Positions 25,052 to 33,376 of a stretch of 64,000 bases of DNA are shown piece after piece. The stretch is taken from positions 75,273 through 139,272 of the forward strand of contig JBLHSG010000006.1 of assembly GCA_047626725.1 (NCBI GenBank), written 5' to 3'. Origin of the DNA: Ascidiaceihabitans sp034111945 (GTDB taxonomy: Bacteria; Pseudomonadota; Alphaproteobacteria; Rhodobacterales; Rhodobacteraceae). Made by a program: the position numbers and the translations under genes. Each line of letters opens with the position of its first letter. The first letter of the stretch is position 1. A model generated the notes under the pieces. It saw nothing but the letters and a program-made list of their open reading frames with translations, did no database searches and had not been told where the DNA came from.

Positions 25052-26568
25052 GCAAATCTGCCGCGCAACCAAACATCCTGATCGTGATGGTCGACCAATT
25101 GAACGGCACGTTGTTTCCGGACGGGCCTGCGGATTGGCTGCATGCGCCAAACTTGAAAAAACTGGCGGCCAAATCAACGCGCTTTCAAAACGCTTATACC
25201 GCGTCACCACTGTGCGCGCCGGGGCGGGCGGCGTTTATGTCGGGGCAGCTTCCTTCGGCGACGGGTGTCTATGACAACGCGGCTGAATTCACGTCGTCAA
25301 TCCCGACTTACGCGCACCATTTGCGCCGCGCAGGCTATCAAACCTGTCTGACGGGCAAGATGCATTTTGTCGGCCCTGACCAGATGCACGGGTTCGAAGA
25401 ACGCCTGACCACAGACATTTATCCAGCCGATTTTGGCTGGACGCCGGACTACCGCAAACCGGGTGAACGCATCGATTGGTGGTATCACAACATGGGGTCG
25501 GTCACGGGCGCAGGCGTCGCTGAAATCAGCAACCAAATGGAATACGATGACGAGGTTGCCTACAATGCGACCCGCAAAATCTATGATCTGTCACGGGGCA
25601 AAGACGACCGCCCTTGGTGCCTGACCGTCAGCTTTACCCACCCGCACGACCCCTATGTGACCCGCAAAAAATATTGGGATCTATACGAGGATTGCGAGCA
25701 CCTGTTACCCACTGTTCCCGCGATCCCTTACGAGGACCAAGACAGCCATTCCAAGCGTATTTTTGATGCCAACGACTGGCGCAGTTTTGACATCACAGAA
25801 ACCGATATCAAACGCTCGCGTCGCGCCTATTTTTCCAACATCAGCTATCTTGATGACAAAATCGGCGAGGTCCTAGAGGCGCTTGAGGGTAGCCGCCAAG
25901 AGGCGATTATCGTCTTTGTATCCGATCACGGCGATATGCTGGGCGAACGTGGATTGTGGTTCAAAATGTCGTTCTATGAGGGGTCATCACGCGTCCCGAT
26001 GATGATTTGTGCGCCCGATATGGAACCCGGTTTGATCACCACGCCGGTGTCGAACATCGACGTGTGCCCGACGCTTTGCGATCTGGCGGGCGTGTCGATG
26101 GCCGAGGTCGAACCGTGGACCACGGGCCAATCCGTCAAACCGATGGGCCAAGGCGTCGAGCGCACGGAACCCGTCGCGATGGAATACGCGGCCGAAGGAT
26201 CGTACGCGCCGATGGTGTCGTTGCGCTATGGCAAGTGGAAATACAATCGCTGCACGTTGGACCCTGACCAGCTGTTCGATATGGAAAACGATCCACACGA
26301 GCTCACCAACCTCGCTGATGTCGCCGCCCATAAAGGCACGTTGGATCAGTTGCGCGCCAAGGCCGATGCCCGCTGGGATCTGGATAAATTCGATGCCGAT
26401 GTGCGTGTCAGTCAAGCCCGCCGCTGGGTCGTGTACGAGGCCCTGCGCCAAGGTGGATATTACCCTTGGGATTACCAGCCGCTGCAAAAAGCATCCGAAC
26501 GCTACATGCGCAACCACATGGACCTGAACAATGTTGAGGACGACGCACGTTTCCCACGCGGGGAATGA
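25048..26568 (+). CDS. betC: Choline-sulfatase
   Basis: The 506-residue sulfatase hydrolyses choline-O-sulfate to choline and sulfate. NILIVMVDQLNG supplies metal ligands, and SPLCAPGRAAFMSGQ holds the sulfatase motif Cys56-x-Pro-x-Arg60, whose cysteine must become formylglycine. VFVSDHGDMLGERGLW gives the second metal-binding aspartate and histidine. The C-terminal choline-sulfatase extension (VYEALRQGGYYPWDYQPL) is present. It is within betICBA, so choline-O-sulfate is likely a natural osmolyte source. Confidence 0.96.
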   Translation: MSKSAAQPNILIVMVDQLNGTLFPDGPADWLHAPNLKKLAAKSTRFQNAYTASPLCAPGRAAFMSGQLPSATGVYDNAAEFTSSIPTYAHHLRRAGYQTCLTGKMHFVGPDQMHGFEERLTTDIYPADFGWTPDYRKPGERIDWWYHNMGSVTGAGVAEISNQMEYDDEVAYNATRKIYDLSRGKDDRPWCLTVSFTHPHDPYVTRKKYWDLYEDCEHLLPTVPAIPYEDQDSHSKRIFDANDWRSFDITETDIKRSRRAYFSNISYLDDKIGEVLEALEGSRQEAIIVFVSDHGDMLGERGLWFKMSFYEGSSRVPMMICAPDMEPGLITTPVSNIDVCPTLCDLAGVSMAEVEPWTTGQSVKPMGQGVERTEPVAMEYAAEGSYAPMVSLRYGKWKYNRCTLDPDQLFDMENDPHELTNLADVAAHKGTLDQLRAKADARWDLDKFDADVRVSQARRWVVYEALRQGGYYPWDYQPLQKASERYMRNHMDLNNVEDDARFPRGE

Positions 26569-26622
26569 TCCGTTTTCAAATCACAAATCGTCCTCTGATC
26601 GAGGCAAGAAAGTTTTAAAAAT

Positions 26623-28080
26623 ATGACCTACCCAACACAGCCAACCGCCAGCCATTTCATCAACGGCAAATACGTCGAAGACACCGCAGGCACGCCGTTT
26701 GACGTGATCTATCCGGCCACGGGTGCCAAAATCGCGACGGTCCATTCCGCGACCCCTGCGATCATCGATCAAGCGCTGGCCGCCGCCAAAGCCGCACAAC
26801 CTGCATGGGCCGCAATGAGCGGAACAGAACGGGGGCGGATCATGCGCCGTGCCTCTGAAATCATGCGCGAACGCAACCACGACCTGTCAGTTTTGGAAAC
26901 CTTTGACACCGGCAAACCCTATCAGGAAACGTCCCTAGTGGATGCGACCAGTGGGGCTGACGCGTTGGAATATTTTGGCGGAATGGCGGCCACGCTAACC
27001 GGCGAACACATCCAACTGGGCGAAGACTGGGTGTACACGCGGCGCGAGGCATTGGGCGTTTGTGTTGGCATCGGCGCGTGGAATTACCCGACACAAATCG
27101 CCTGCTGGAAGGGCGCGCCTGCCTTGGCCTGTGGCAATTCGGTGGTGTTCAAACCGTCAGAAACCACACCGCTTTGCGCGCTAAAAGTTGCGGAAATCCT
27201 GCACGAAGCCGGCCTGCCTGCGGGCTTGTATAACGTCGTCCAAGGCTTGGGTGACGTGGGCGCGGCACTGGTCACAGACGACCGCGTCGACAAGGTGTCG
27301 CTGACCGGATCTGTCCCGACGGGCAAAAAGGTTTACGCAGCCGCAGCAGCTGGCATCAAGCACGTTACGATGGAACTGGGTGGCAAATCCCCAATGATCG
27401 TATTCGAGGACGCGGATATCGAAAACGCGGTCAGCGGCGCGATCCTTGGCAACTTCTATTCCTCCGGTCAGGTCTGTTCCAACGGCACCCGCGTGTTCGT
27501 GCACACATCGATCAAAGAGGCGTTCCTTAAACGCTTGTCCGAACGTTTGGCCACCGCTGTTATCGGCGATCCGCAAGACCCCGAAACCAGCTTTGGTCCC
27601 ATGGTTAGTCAGCGGCAATTAGACATCACGCTGGGCTACATCGAAAAAGGCAAAGCCGAAGGCGCGCGGATCACCTATGGTGGTAACGCCCTGAAAAAGG
27701 ACGGTTTTTATATCGAACCAACCGTGTTCGCTGACGTCACAGACGACATGACCATCGCACGCGAGGAAATCTTTGGCCCCGTTATGGCGGTCCTTGATTT
27801 CGAAGACGAAGCAGACGTGATGAAGCGCGCCAACGACACTGAATTTGGTCTGGCAGCAGGCGTGTTCACCAAAGATATCAGCCGCGCGCACCGTGTCGCC
27901 GCCAATTTCGAGGCCGGCACATGCTACATTAACACCTACAATGATGCGCCGGTCGAGGCTCCGTTTGGGGGTTCCAAACAGTCGGGCGTCGGGCGTGAAA
28001 ACTCCAAGGCGGCGATCAATCACTATTCGCAATTGAAATCAGTTTATGTGCGCATGGGCGACGTCGAGGCACCGTTCTGA
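26623..28080 (+). CDS. betB: Betaine-aldehyde dehydrogenase
   Basis: The 485-residue NAD(P)+-dependent aldehyde dehydrogenase oxidises betaine aldehyde to glycine betaine. VTMELGGKSPMIVFEDAD carries the catalytic glutamate, and SSGQVCSNGTRVF the catalytic Cys285; NYPTQIACWKGAPALACGNS is the cofactor-binding segment. The fit to E. coli BetB is close in length and motif spacing. It shares one base with betA (TGATG). Confidence 0.96.
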   Translation: MTYPTQPTASHFINGKYVEDTAGTPFDVIYPATGAKIATVHSATPAIIDQALAAAKAAQPAWAAMSGTERGRIMRRASEIMRERNHDLSVLETFDTGKPYQETSLVDATSGADALEYFGGMAATLTGEHIQLGEDWVYTRREALGVCVGIGAWNYPTQIACWKGAPALACGNSVVFKPSETTPLCALKVAEILHEAGLPAGLYNVVQGLGDVGAALVTDDRVDKVSLTGSVPTGKKVYAAAAAGIKHVTMELGGKSPMIVFEDADIENAVSGAILGNFYSSGQVCSNGTRVFVHTSIKEAFLKRLSERLATAVIGDPQDPETSFGPMVSQRQLDITLGYIEKGKAEGARITYGGNALKKDGFYIEPTVFADVTDDMTIAREEIFGPVMAVLDFEDEADVMKRANDTEFGLAAGVFTKDISRAHRVAANFEAGTCYINTYNDAPVEAPFGGSKQSGVGRENSKAAINHYSQLKSVYVRMGDVEAPF

Positions 28081-29729
28081 TGCAAGCAGACTATGTAATT
28101 GTCGGGGCAGGCAGCGCCGGTTGCGCCATCGCGTATCGACTGGCCGAGGCAGGTGAAAACGTGCTGGTTATCGAACACGGTGGCACCGATGCGGGCCCGC
28201 TGATCCAGATGCCTGCCGCCCTGTCGTATCCGATGAATATGAAGCGTTACGATTGGGGCTACGAATCCGAACCAGAGCCACATTTGAACGGGCGTAAACT
28301 GGCGTGCCCACGTGGCAAAGTCATTGGCGGATCATCGTCGATCAACGGTATGGTGTACGTGCGCGGCCACGCAAAAGACTTCGATCACTGGGCCGAAAGC
28401 GGCGCTGACGGTTGGTCGTACGCCGACGTGCTGCCCTACTACAAACGCATGGAAACATGGGACGATGGCGGGCATGGCGGCGACGCGGAATGGCGCGGCA
28501 CCGATGGTCCATTGCACGTCACGCGCGGCCCGCGGGATAACCCGTTGTTCAACGCCTTTGTCGAGGCAGGCAAGCAGGCCGGTTACGAGGCAACAGACGA
28601 CTACAACGGTCAAAAACAAGAGGGCTTTGGCCCGATGGAACAGACCGTTCACAAGGGGCGGCGTTGGTCGGCGGCGAACGCGTATTTGCGACCCGCGCTC
28701 AAGCATGACAACTGCATGCTGATGAATGGACTTGTCGAGAAAGTCATTATCGAAGACGGGCGCGCCACGGGCGTGGCTTTGGCCGGTGGGCAGGTCGTAA
28801 CGGCGAACCGCGAAGTCATTTTGGCGGCGTCGTCTATCAACTCGCCAAAGCTGTTGATGCTGTCGGGAATTGGGCCTGCCGCGCACCTTAAAGACCACGG
28901 CATTGAAGTGATCGCGGATCGTCCTGGCGTTGGGCAAAACCTGCAAGACCATCTTGAACTTTATATTCAAATCGCCGCCAGCAAACCGATCACTTTGTAC
29001 AAGCACTGGAACCTGTTGTCCAAAGCTGTGATTGGCGCGCAGTGGCTGTTCCTAAAGACCGGATTGGGCGCGTCAAACCAGTTCGAAAGTGCTGCCTTTG
29101 TAAGGTCCAAAGCCGGCGTAGAATACCCCGATATCCAGTATCATTTTCTGCCAATTGCAGTGCGCTATGACGGGCAGGCCGCAGCCGAAGGGCACGGTTT
29201 TCAGGCACACACGGGACCAATGCGTTCGGTGTCGCGCGGGTCTGTTACATTGCGATCTTCGGACCCTGCGGATGCGCCAAAAATCTTGTTCAACTACATG
29301 TCGGATCCCTCGGATTGGGAAGATTTCAGAACCTGTATTCGCCTCACTCGCGAGGTTTTTGCCCAAGATGCGTTTAAGCCGTTTGTGAAACATGAAATCC
29401 AACCAGGGGCCGATGTGCAGTCTGATGATGCCCTGAATGCGTTCATTTCCGAACATGTAGAAAGCGCGTATCACCCTTGCGGCACCTGTAAAATGGGGCG
29501 GCGCGATGAACCGATGGCAGTGGTCGATCCGCATGGCGCGGTGATCGGGGTTTCGGGCCTACGGGTTGCGGACAGTTCGATCTTTCCACGCATCACCAAT
29601 GGCAATTTGAACGGGCCGTCGATCATGGTTGGTGAAAAGATGTCGGATCACATTCTGGGTCGCGATCCTTTGCCCAAGTCCAATGACGAACCTTGGGTCA
29701 ATCCAGACTGGGAAACCTCTCAACGGTGA
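28080..29729 (+). CDS. betA: Choline dehydrogenase
   Basis: The 549-residue GMC flavoprotein oxidises choline to betaine aldehyde, probably at the membrane with electrons passing to quinones. YVIVGAGSAGCAIAYRLAE is the FAD-binding fold, PRGKVIGGSSSINGMVYVRG the first GMC signature, and AASSINSPKLLMLSGIGP the second. HVESAYHPCGTCKMG carries the active-site histidine. It is the last gene of betICBA; a stem-loop follows. Confidence 0.96.
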   Translation: MQADYVIVGAGSAGCAIAYRLAEAGENVLVIEHGGTDAGPLIQMPAALSYPMNMKRYDWGYESEPEPHLNGRKLACPRGKVIGGSSSINGMVYVRGHAKDFDHWAESGADGWSYADVLPYYKRMETWDDGGHGGDAEWRGTDGPLHVTRGPRDNPLFNAFVEAGKQAGYEATDDYNGQKQEGFGPMEQTVHKGRRWSAANAYLRPALKHDNCMLMNGLVEKVIIEDGRATGVALAGGQVVTANREVILAASSINSPKLLMLSGIGPAAHLKDHGIEVIADRPGVGQNLQDHLELYIQIAASKPITLYKHWNLLSKAVIGAQWLFLKTGLGASNQFESAAFVRSKAGVEYPDIQYHFLPIAVRYDGQAAAEGHGFQAHTGPMRSVSRGSVTLRSSDPADAPKILFNYMSDPSDWEDFRTCIRLTREVFAQDAFKPFVKHEIQPGADVQSDDALNAFISEHVESAYHPCGTCKMGRRDEPMAVVDPHGAVIGVSGLRVADSSIFPRITNGNLNGPSIMVGEKMSDHILGRDPLPKSNDEPWVNPDWETSQR

Positions 29730-29760
29730 TCCCCAAAGGTTAACGCCAATAGTTAACGCA

Positions 29761-29803
29761 GGCCAACTTTCTAACGCGATGTTAAGGAAGTTGGCCAGTT
29801 TCG
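29761..29803 (+). terminator. Stem-loop after betA, probable terminator
   Basis: GGCCAACTT pairs perfectly with AAGTTGGCC (29761-29769 and 29788-29796) around an 18-base loop, followed by AGTTTCGCTT. The T-run is weak. Direct GTTAAC repeats spaced seven bases apart lie just upstream (29738-29757). Confidence 0.55.
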
Positions 29804-29839
29804 CTTGATATGTGTGAAACTTAGGCGCATCTACGCCAC

Positions 29840-30505
29840 ATGTTAAGAGTTTGTACTTCTTTTGTTCTAATGTTGTTACCAAACCTTGCCATGGCTCTTG
29901 CCGCGGCGGATTTTTCTGGCCGTGTGCAGGTTATTGACGGGGATACCATCGATGTGGGTGATGTACGCGTGCGTATTCACGGTATTGATGCGCCTGAAAA
30001 TGACCAACATTGTCGTTCTGAACAGGGTATCGATTGGGCCTGCGGGCGCTGGGTAAATGATCAGGTACGACAACGTCTTCAGGGGCAAATCGCCCACTGT
30101 GTGCAGGTCGATATTGACAAATACAGCCGTGTTGTTGCGACCTGTTCCGTCGCGGGCGAAGACATCGGCCGTGCCCTCGTTTCTGATGGTTTGGCGTTTG
30201 CCTATCGCAAATATTCGATGGCTTACGATCTGGACGAAAAAGGGGCTGCGATAAACGATCGTGGCCTGCACGCCAGCAGTGTCCAAAGCCCAAGCGCGTT
30301 TCGCCGTTCGCGGATCAAGGGGCGTATCCCGCCGGACCGCGATTGCGTAATCAGGGGCAATATTTCGGCAAAGGGAAAGCGGATATTCCACAGTCCAGGC
30401 CAGGCATTTTACGAACGCACAGGGATCAACACCCGCAACGGTGAACGCTGGTTTTGTTCATCGAGCGACGCGATCAAAGCAGGCTGGCGGGCGTCGCGTG
30501 GCTAA
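29840..30505 (+). CDS. Thermonuclease family (SNase-like) secreted protein
   Basis: The 221-residue protein has a signal peptide (MLRVCTSFVLMLLPNLAMALA) and an SNase-like domain. VIDGDTIDVGDVRVRIHGID APEN supplies the calcium and catalytic residues, and DKYSRVVATCSVAGEDIGRALVSDGLA the second conserved block. The C-terminal part from about residue 150 differs from the nuclease and contains a CVIRGNISAKGKRIFHSPG segment, an excalibur/SH3-like or second ligand-binding part. It probably degrades nucleic acid in the periplasm. Its stop overlaps that of pccR on the other strand by four bases. Confidence 0.85.
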   Translation: MLRVCTSFVLMLLPNLAMALAAADFSGRVQVIDGDTIDVGDVRVRIHGIDAPENDQHCRSEQGIDWACGRWVNDQVRQRLQGQIAHCVQVDIDKYSRVVATCSVAGEDIGRALVSDGLAFAYRKYSMAYDLDEKGAAINDRGLHASSVQSPSAFRRSRIKGRIPPDRDCVIRGNISAKGKRIFHSPGQAFYERTGINTRNGERWFCSSSDAIKAGWRASRG

Positions 30506-31902
30506 CGCACTTCGTAGGGCAAAACATCGCGCGTGTCGGCGTCCACATGCAGGTGCCGTTCCAGTGGCGGAACCGAGCGTTGATGACATTTCTGACGCTC
30601 GCAAATCCGGCATGAAATCCCGATCGGTTCGAACGCATCCGCGCGGTTCAAATCCAATCCATCAGCATAAACCAGCGATCCCGCATGGCCAACTTCGCAC
30701 CCCAAAGCGATTGCAAATCGACGCACAGGTGCCCCGTAACGGCCCGCATGTTTTGACACATCCCGCGCCAAACTAATGTAACGCACACCGTCGGGCGTTT
30801 CGGCCATTTGCCGCAAAAATTGCCCCGGCAATTCAAACGCTCGGTGCACATTCCACAGCGGACAGGCCCCGCCGAAACGGGCGAATTGCAGGCGTGTCGC
30901 GGAATGCCGTTTGGTGATTGTGCCTGCCTGATCGACACGGACGAAAAAGAACGGAATGCCCTTGGCCCCAGGGCGTTGCAACGTCGACAAACGGTGCGCG
31001 ACTTGTTCGATTGATGCCCCAAAACGCCCAGCCAGCCATTCCACGTCGTGGCGACTGTCTTGGGCCGCTTGCAAGAACGCGACGTAAGGCATTAGCGCTG
31101 CACCAGCAAAGTAATTTGCAAGGCCAATCTTGGCGATATCGCGTGCCTCTTGGGTCTGGAAACGGGCCAGATCCAAGGTGGCTTCTAGCAGTGGATTTTG
31201 GCGCAGCAACGCGACCTGTAACAGCAGTTGGAAGGTTTGGGTTTCAGGGGCGGCGCGCACAGAAATTGACAGTGTTTTTGTCGTAGCATCATAGCTGCGC
31301 AAGCGGTCGGTGTCGGTGAATTCCACGTTTGTGCCGATTTGGCCAAGGCTTGCGATTGCGGCCAAGCGAATTGTGTCATGTCGTGTGGCAGAGCTGGCGA
31401 AATGTTCGGCCGCGCGGTCCATCGCGTCGATATAGTTGTCGCAATAATGAAAGAAATCGCGGACTTCTTCCCATGGGCTGGGGCGCGCGCGGGCGTCTTC
31501 GCGGCCCAATGCCTCGTCCAAAGATGCGAGCCGTTCGTGGGTTTGACGATAGGTTTGGTGCAGTTCGATAAACGCGCGCGCGAGGGCAGGGGCGTTGGAC
31601 GCGGCAAGCCGCAGATCGGCCATCGGCGGCATGTCAGAGGCAAAGACCGGATCGGACAACACCTCGCGCATATCACTGACCAGACGTTCGCTGTCGCCGG
31701 TGCTAAGTTCGGTAACGTCCAGCCCGAATTCGCCAGCCAGCGCCAAAACAACCGTTGTACTGACGGGGCGGTTGTTGTTTTCCATCTGGTTTAAATAGGG
31801 CAGGGACACGCCCAGTTTTGCGGCGAAATCCTTTTGCGTCAGACCAATACGCGTGCGCAGTTCGCGCAGTTTGGCACCAGCATATAATTTTTGGGTCGCC
31901 AT
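30502..31902 (-). CDS. pccR: Short-chain fatty acyl-CoA regulator PccR (ScfR family)
   Basis: The 466-residue regulator has an N-terminal XRE HTH (GAKLRELRTRIGLTQKDFAA and LGVSLPYLNQMENNNRPVS) and a long C-terminal IrrE/ImmA-like and acyl-CoA-sensing region, including IPFFFVRVDQAGTITKRHSA and a cysteine-rich CRICERQKCHQRS end. This is the architecture of PccR of Rhodobacter sphaeroides, RamB and MccR. PccR activates or represses pccB according to propionyl-CoA supply. TTTGCAA boxes lie in its own promoter and before pccB. A neighbouring efflux gene lies between. Confidence 0.92.
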   Translation of the reverse strand: MATQKLYAGAKLRELRTRIGLTQKDFAAKLGVSLPYLNQMENNNRPVSTTVVLALAGEFGLDVTELSTGDSERLVSDMREVLSDPVFASDMPPMADLRLAASNAPALARAFIELHQTYRQTHERLASLDEALGREDARARPSPWEEVRDFFHYCDNYIDAMDRAAEHFASSATRHDTIRLAAIASLGQIGTNVEFTDTDRLRSYDATTKTLSISVRAAPETQTFQLLLQVALLRQNPLLEATLDLARFQTQEARDIAKIGLANYFAGAALMPYVAFLQAAQDSRHDVEWLAGRFGASIEQVAHRLSTLQRPGAKGIPFFFVRVDQAGTITKRHSATRLQFARFGGACPLWNVHRAFELPGQFLRQMAETPDGVRYISLARDVSKHAGRYGAPVRRFAIALGCEVGHAGSLVYADGLDLNRADAFEPIGISCRICERQKCHQRSVPPLERHLHVDADTRDVLPYEVR

Positions 31903-31911
31903 GACGTTACC

Positions 31912-31949
31912 TTTGCAACTTTGCAGATAACTTAGGGTAGCTTTGCAAA
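31912..31949. promoter_or_regulatory. PccR-type TTTGCAA boxes upstream of pccR
   Basis: TTTGCAAC (31912-31919) and TTTGCAGA (31920-31927) lie head to tail, with a perfect TTTGCAAA palindrome at 31942-31949, all just upstream of the pccR ATG. R. sphaeroides PccR is reported to act through TTTGCAAA-N4-TTTGCAAA. The core agrees but the spacing here differs (0 and 14 bases). Autoregulation is inferred. Confidence 0.75.
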
Positions 31950-31966
31950 GTTAAGGGCGCAAGGGA

Positions 31967-33196
31967 TCAAAGGGGTGGTGATGCGGCCGCGATACGGGCC
32001 TCGCGACGATACACGCTAAGGATCGCGACAACTGCGGCGAGGGCGGTGATCAGCATGATCAAAATCAACGGATAGGCCCCCCATTCCGGGCGCAGCAAAA
32101 ACACAGCTAATAATGACAACGCAGCGCCGCCGCCAACCATAATCGCGCCGCCCAGTCCCGAAGCAGTGCCTGCCAAATGTGGGCGAACGGACAGCATGCC
32201 AGCAGTCGCGTTTGGGATGACCATGCCGTTGCCCAAGCCCACAAAGGTCATCAATCCGAAGAATGTTAGCGGTGATCCCAGTCCGACCCAGAAGAAAATC
32301 AACATCATTGCAGTGCCGAATGTGACGCCCAAACTGCCCCACAAGATCAGCTTGTTTACGCCCAATCGTGCCGCGTTTCGCCCGGTGATCCAGTTGCCTG
32401 CAAAATAGCCGACCGCAGGTGCGCCAAGGCAAATGCCAACCCACAATGGTGACATGCCAAAGACCACGGCGCCAACAATCGGGCCGCCCCCCAGGTAGGC
32501 AAAAAACGCGCCAGAACTAAAGGCAGAGGCAAGGCAGTATCCCCAAAATCGCGGTGAACGCAGCAATTCTGGATACTCGCGAAACTGTTGAACCAGCGTC
32601 AGCCCTGAGGGTTTCACTGTCTCACCCAAGTCGCGCCAGACCAGCGCAAACAGCGCACTACCAACGATTAGAAACGCCCAGAAATTCGCCTGCCAGCCAA
32701 ACAATTCGTCCAACAATCCACCAATTGCGGGGCTAACCATCGGCACCACGGCCATGCCCATCGTGACGTAGGCGAGCATCGAGGCAGACTGTTCTTGGTC
32801 AAATGAATCCCGAATGACCGCGCGGCTAAGCACCATGCACACGGCAATCGCGGCTTGGATCATGCGGAACCCCAAGAACCACCAGACATTGGTTGCGAAC
32901 ACACAGCCAACTGACGCGACCATGAAAATCGCGATGCCGACCAGCAGGACAGGCCTGCGTCCCATGCGGTCTGAAATCGGGCCAATAAAGATTTGCAAAA
33001 ACGCGCTTACGAACAAAAACAGCGGCACGGACATCGCCATAATGCCATCCTCGACGCCAAAGAATTTGGACATCTGGGGCAGGCTCGGCAAAAACATATT
33101 CATCACCATAGCGGACATGCCGGCCATGAAAATCAGGGTAAAAATATGAGGCGGAGTGCTGCGATCCAGAAAACGGATCACTGGTTTGTTTTGCAT
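31967..33196 (-). CDS. Bcr/CflA-type multidrug efflux MFS transporter
   Basis: The 409-residue inner-membrane protein has twelve transmembrane segments and belongs to the major facilitator superfamily. FIGPISDRMGRRPVLLVGI is the loop-2 motif, and the opening IFMAGMSAMVMNMFLPSLPQ and PAIGGLLDELFGWQANFW are typical of Bcr/CflA drug:H+ antiporters. The substrate is unknown. It starts in the same 180-base region from which pccB starts in the other direction, and that region holds the PccR-type boxes, so co-regulation with propionyl-CoA metabolism is possible. Confidence 0.92.
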   Translation of the reverse strand: MQNKPVIRFLDRSTPPHIFTLIFMAGMSAMVMNMFLPSLPQMSKFFGVEDGIMAMSVPLFLFVSAFLQIFIGPISDRMGRRPVLLVGIAIFMVASVGCVFATNVWWFLGFRMIQAAIAVCMVLSRAVIRDSFDQEQSASMLAYVTMGMAVVPMVSPAIGGLLDELFGWQANFWAFLIVGSALFALVWRDLGETVKPSGLTLVQQFREYPELLRSPRFWGYCLASAFSSGAFFAYLGGGPIVGAVVFGMSPLWVGICLGAPAVGYFAGNWITGRNAARLGVNKLILWGSLGVTFGTAMMLIFFWVGLGSPLTFFGLMTFVGLGNGMVIPNATAGMLSVRPHLAGTASGLGGAIMVGGGAALSLLAVFLLRPEWGAYPLILIMLITALAAVVAILSVYRREARIAAASPPL

Positions 33197-33258
33197 AGGT
33201 CAATAGCTATGCCCTTAAATCAGACTTGTCTACTAACGGTCCTGTGAAACGGCATTAT

Positions 33259-33306
33259 TTTGCATATTTGCAATTTGCAATTTTGAAAGTGCATAGACTT
33301 TGCAAA
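33259..33306. promoter_or_regulatory. PccR-type TTTGCAA boxes upstream of pccB
   Basis: TTTGCATA (33259-33266), TTTGCAAT (33267-33274), TTTGCAAT (33274-33281) and TTTGCAAA (33299-33306) lie in the 180-base gap between the divergent efflux gene and pccB, about 70-118 bases before the pccB ATG. They match the reported PccR motif core in the reported place, but with a tighter, overlapping spacing. Confidence 0.78.
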
Positions 33307-33376
33307 TATTCTCAATCGCGCTGGGATGCGGGCGAATTTGCGGGTATGGTTTGGAAAATTGCTAGTAGGGCTGATG

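Noticed and set aside
29738..29757. GTTAAC-N7-GTTAAC as a CtrA binding site
   Set aside because: The half-sites are 13 bases apart, whereas the alphaproteobacterial CtrA full site needs about 11, so the geometry does not fit.
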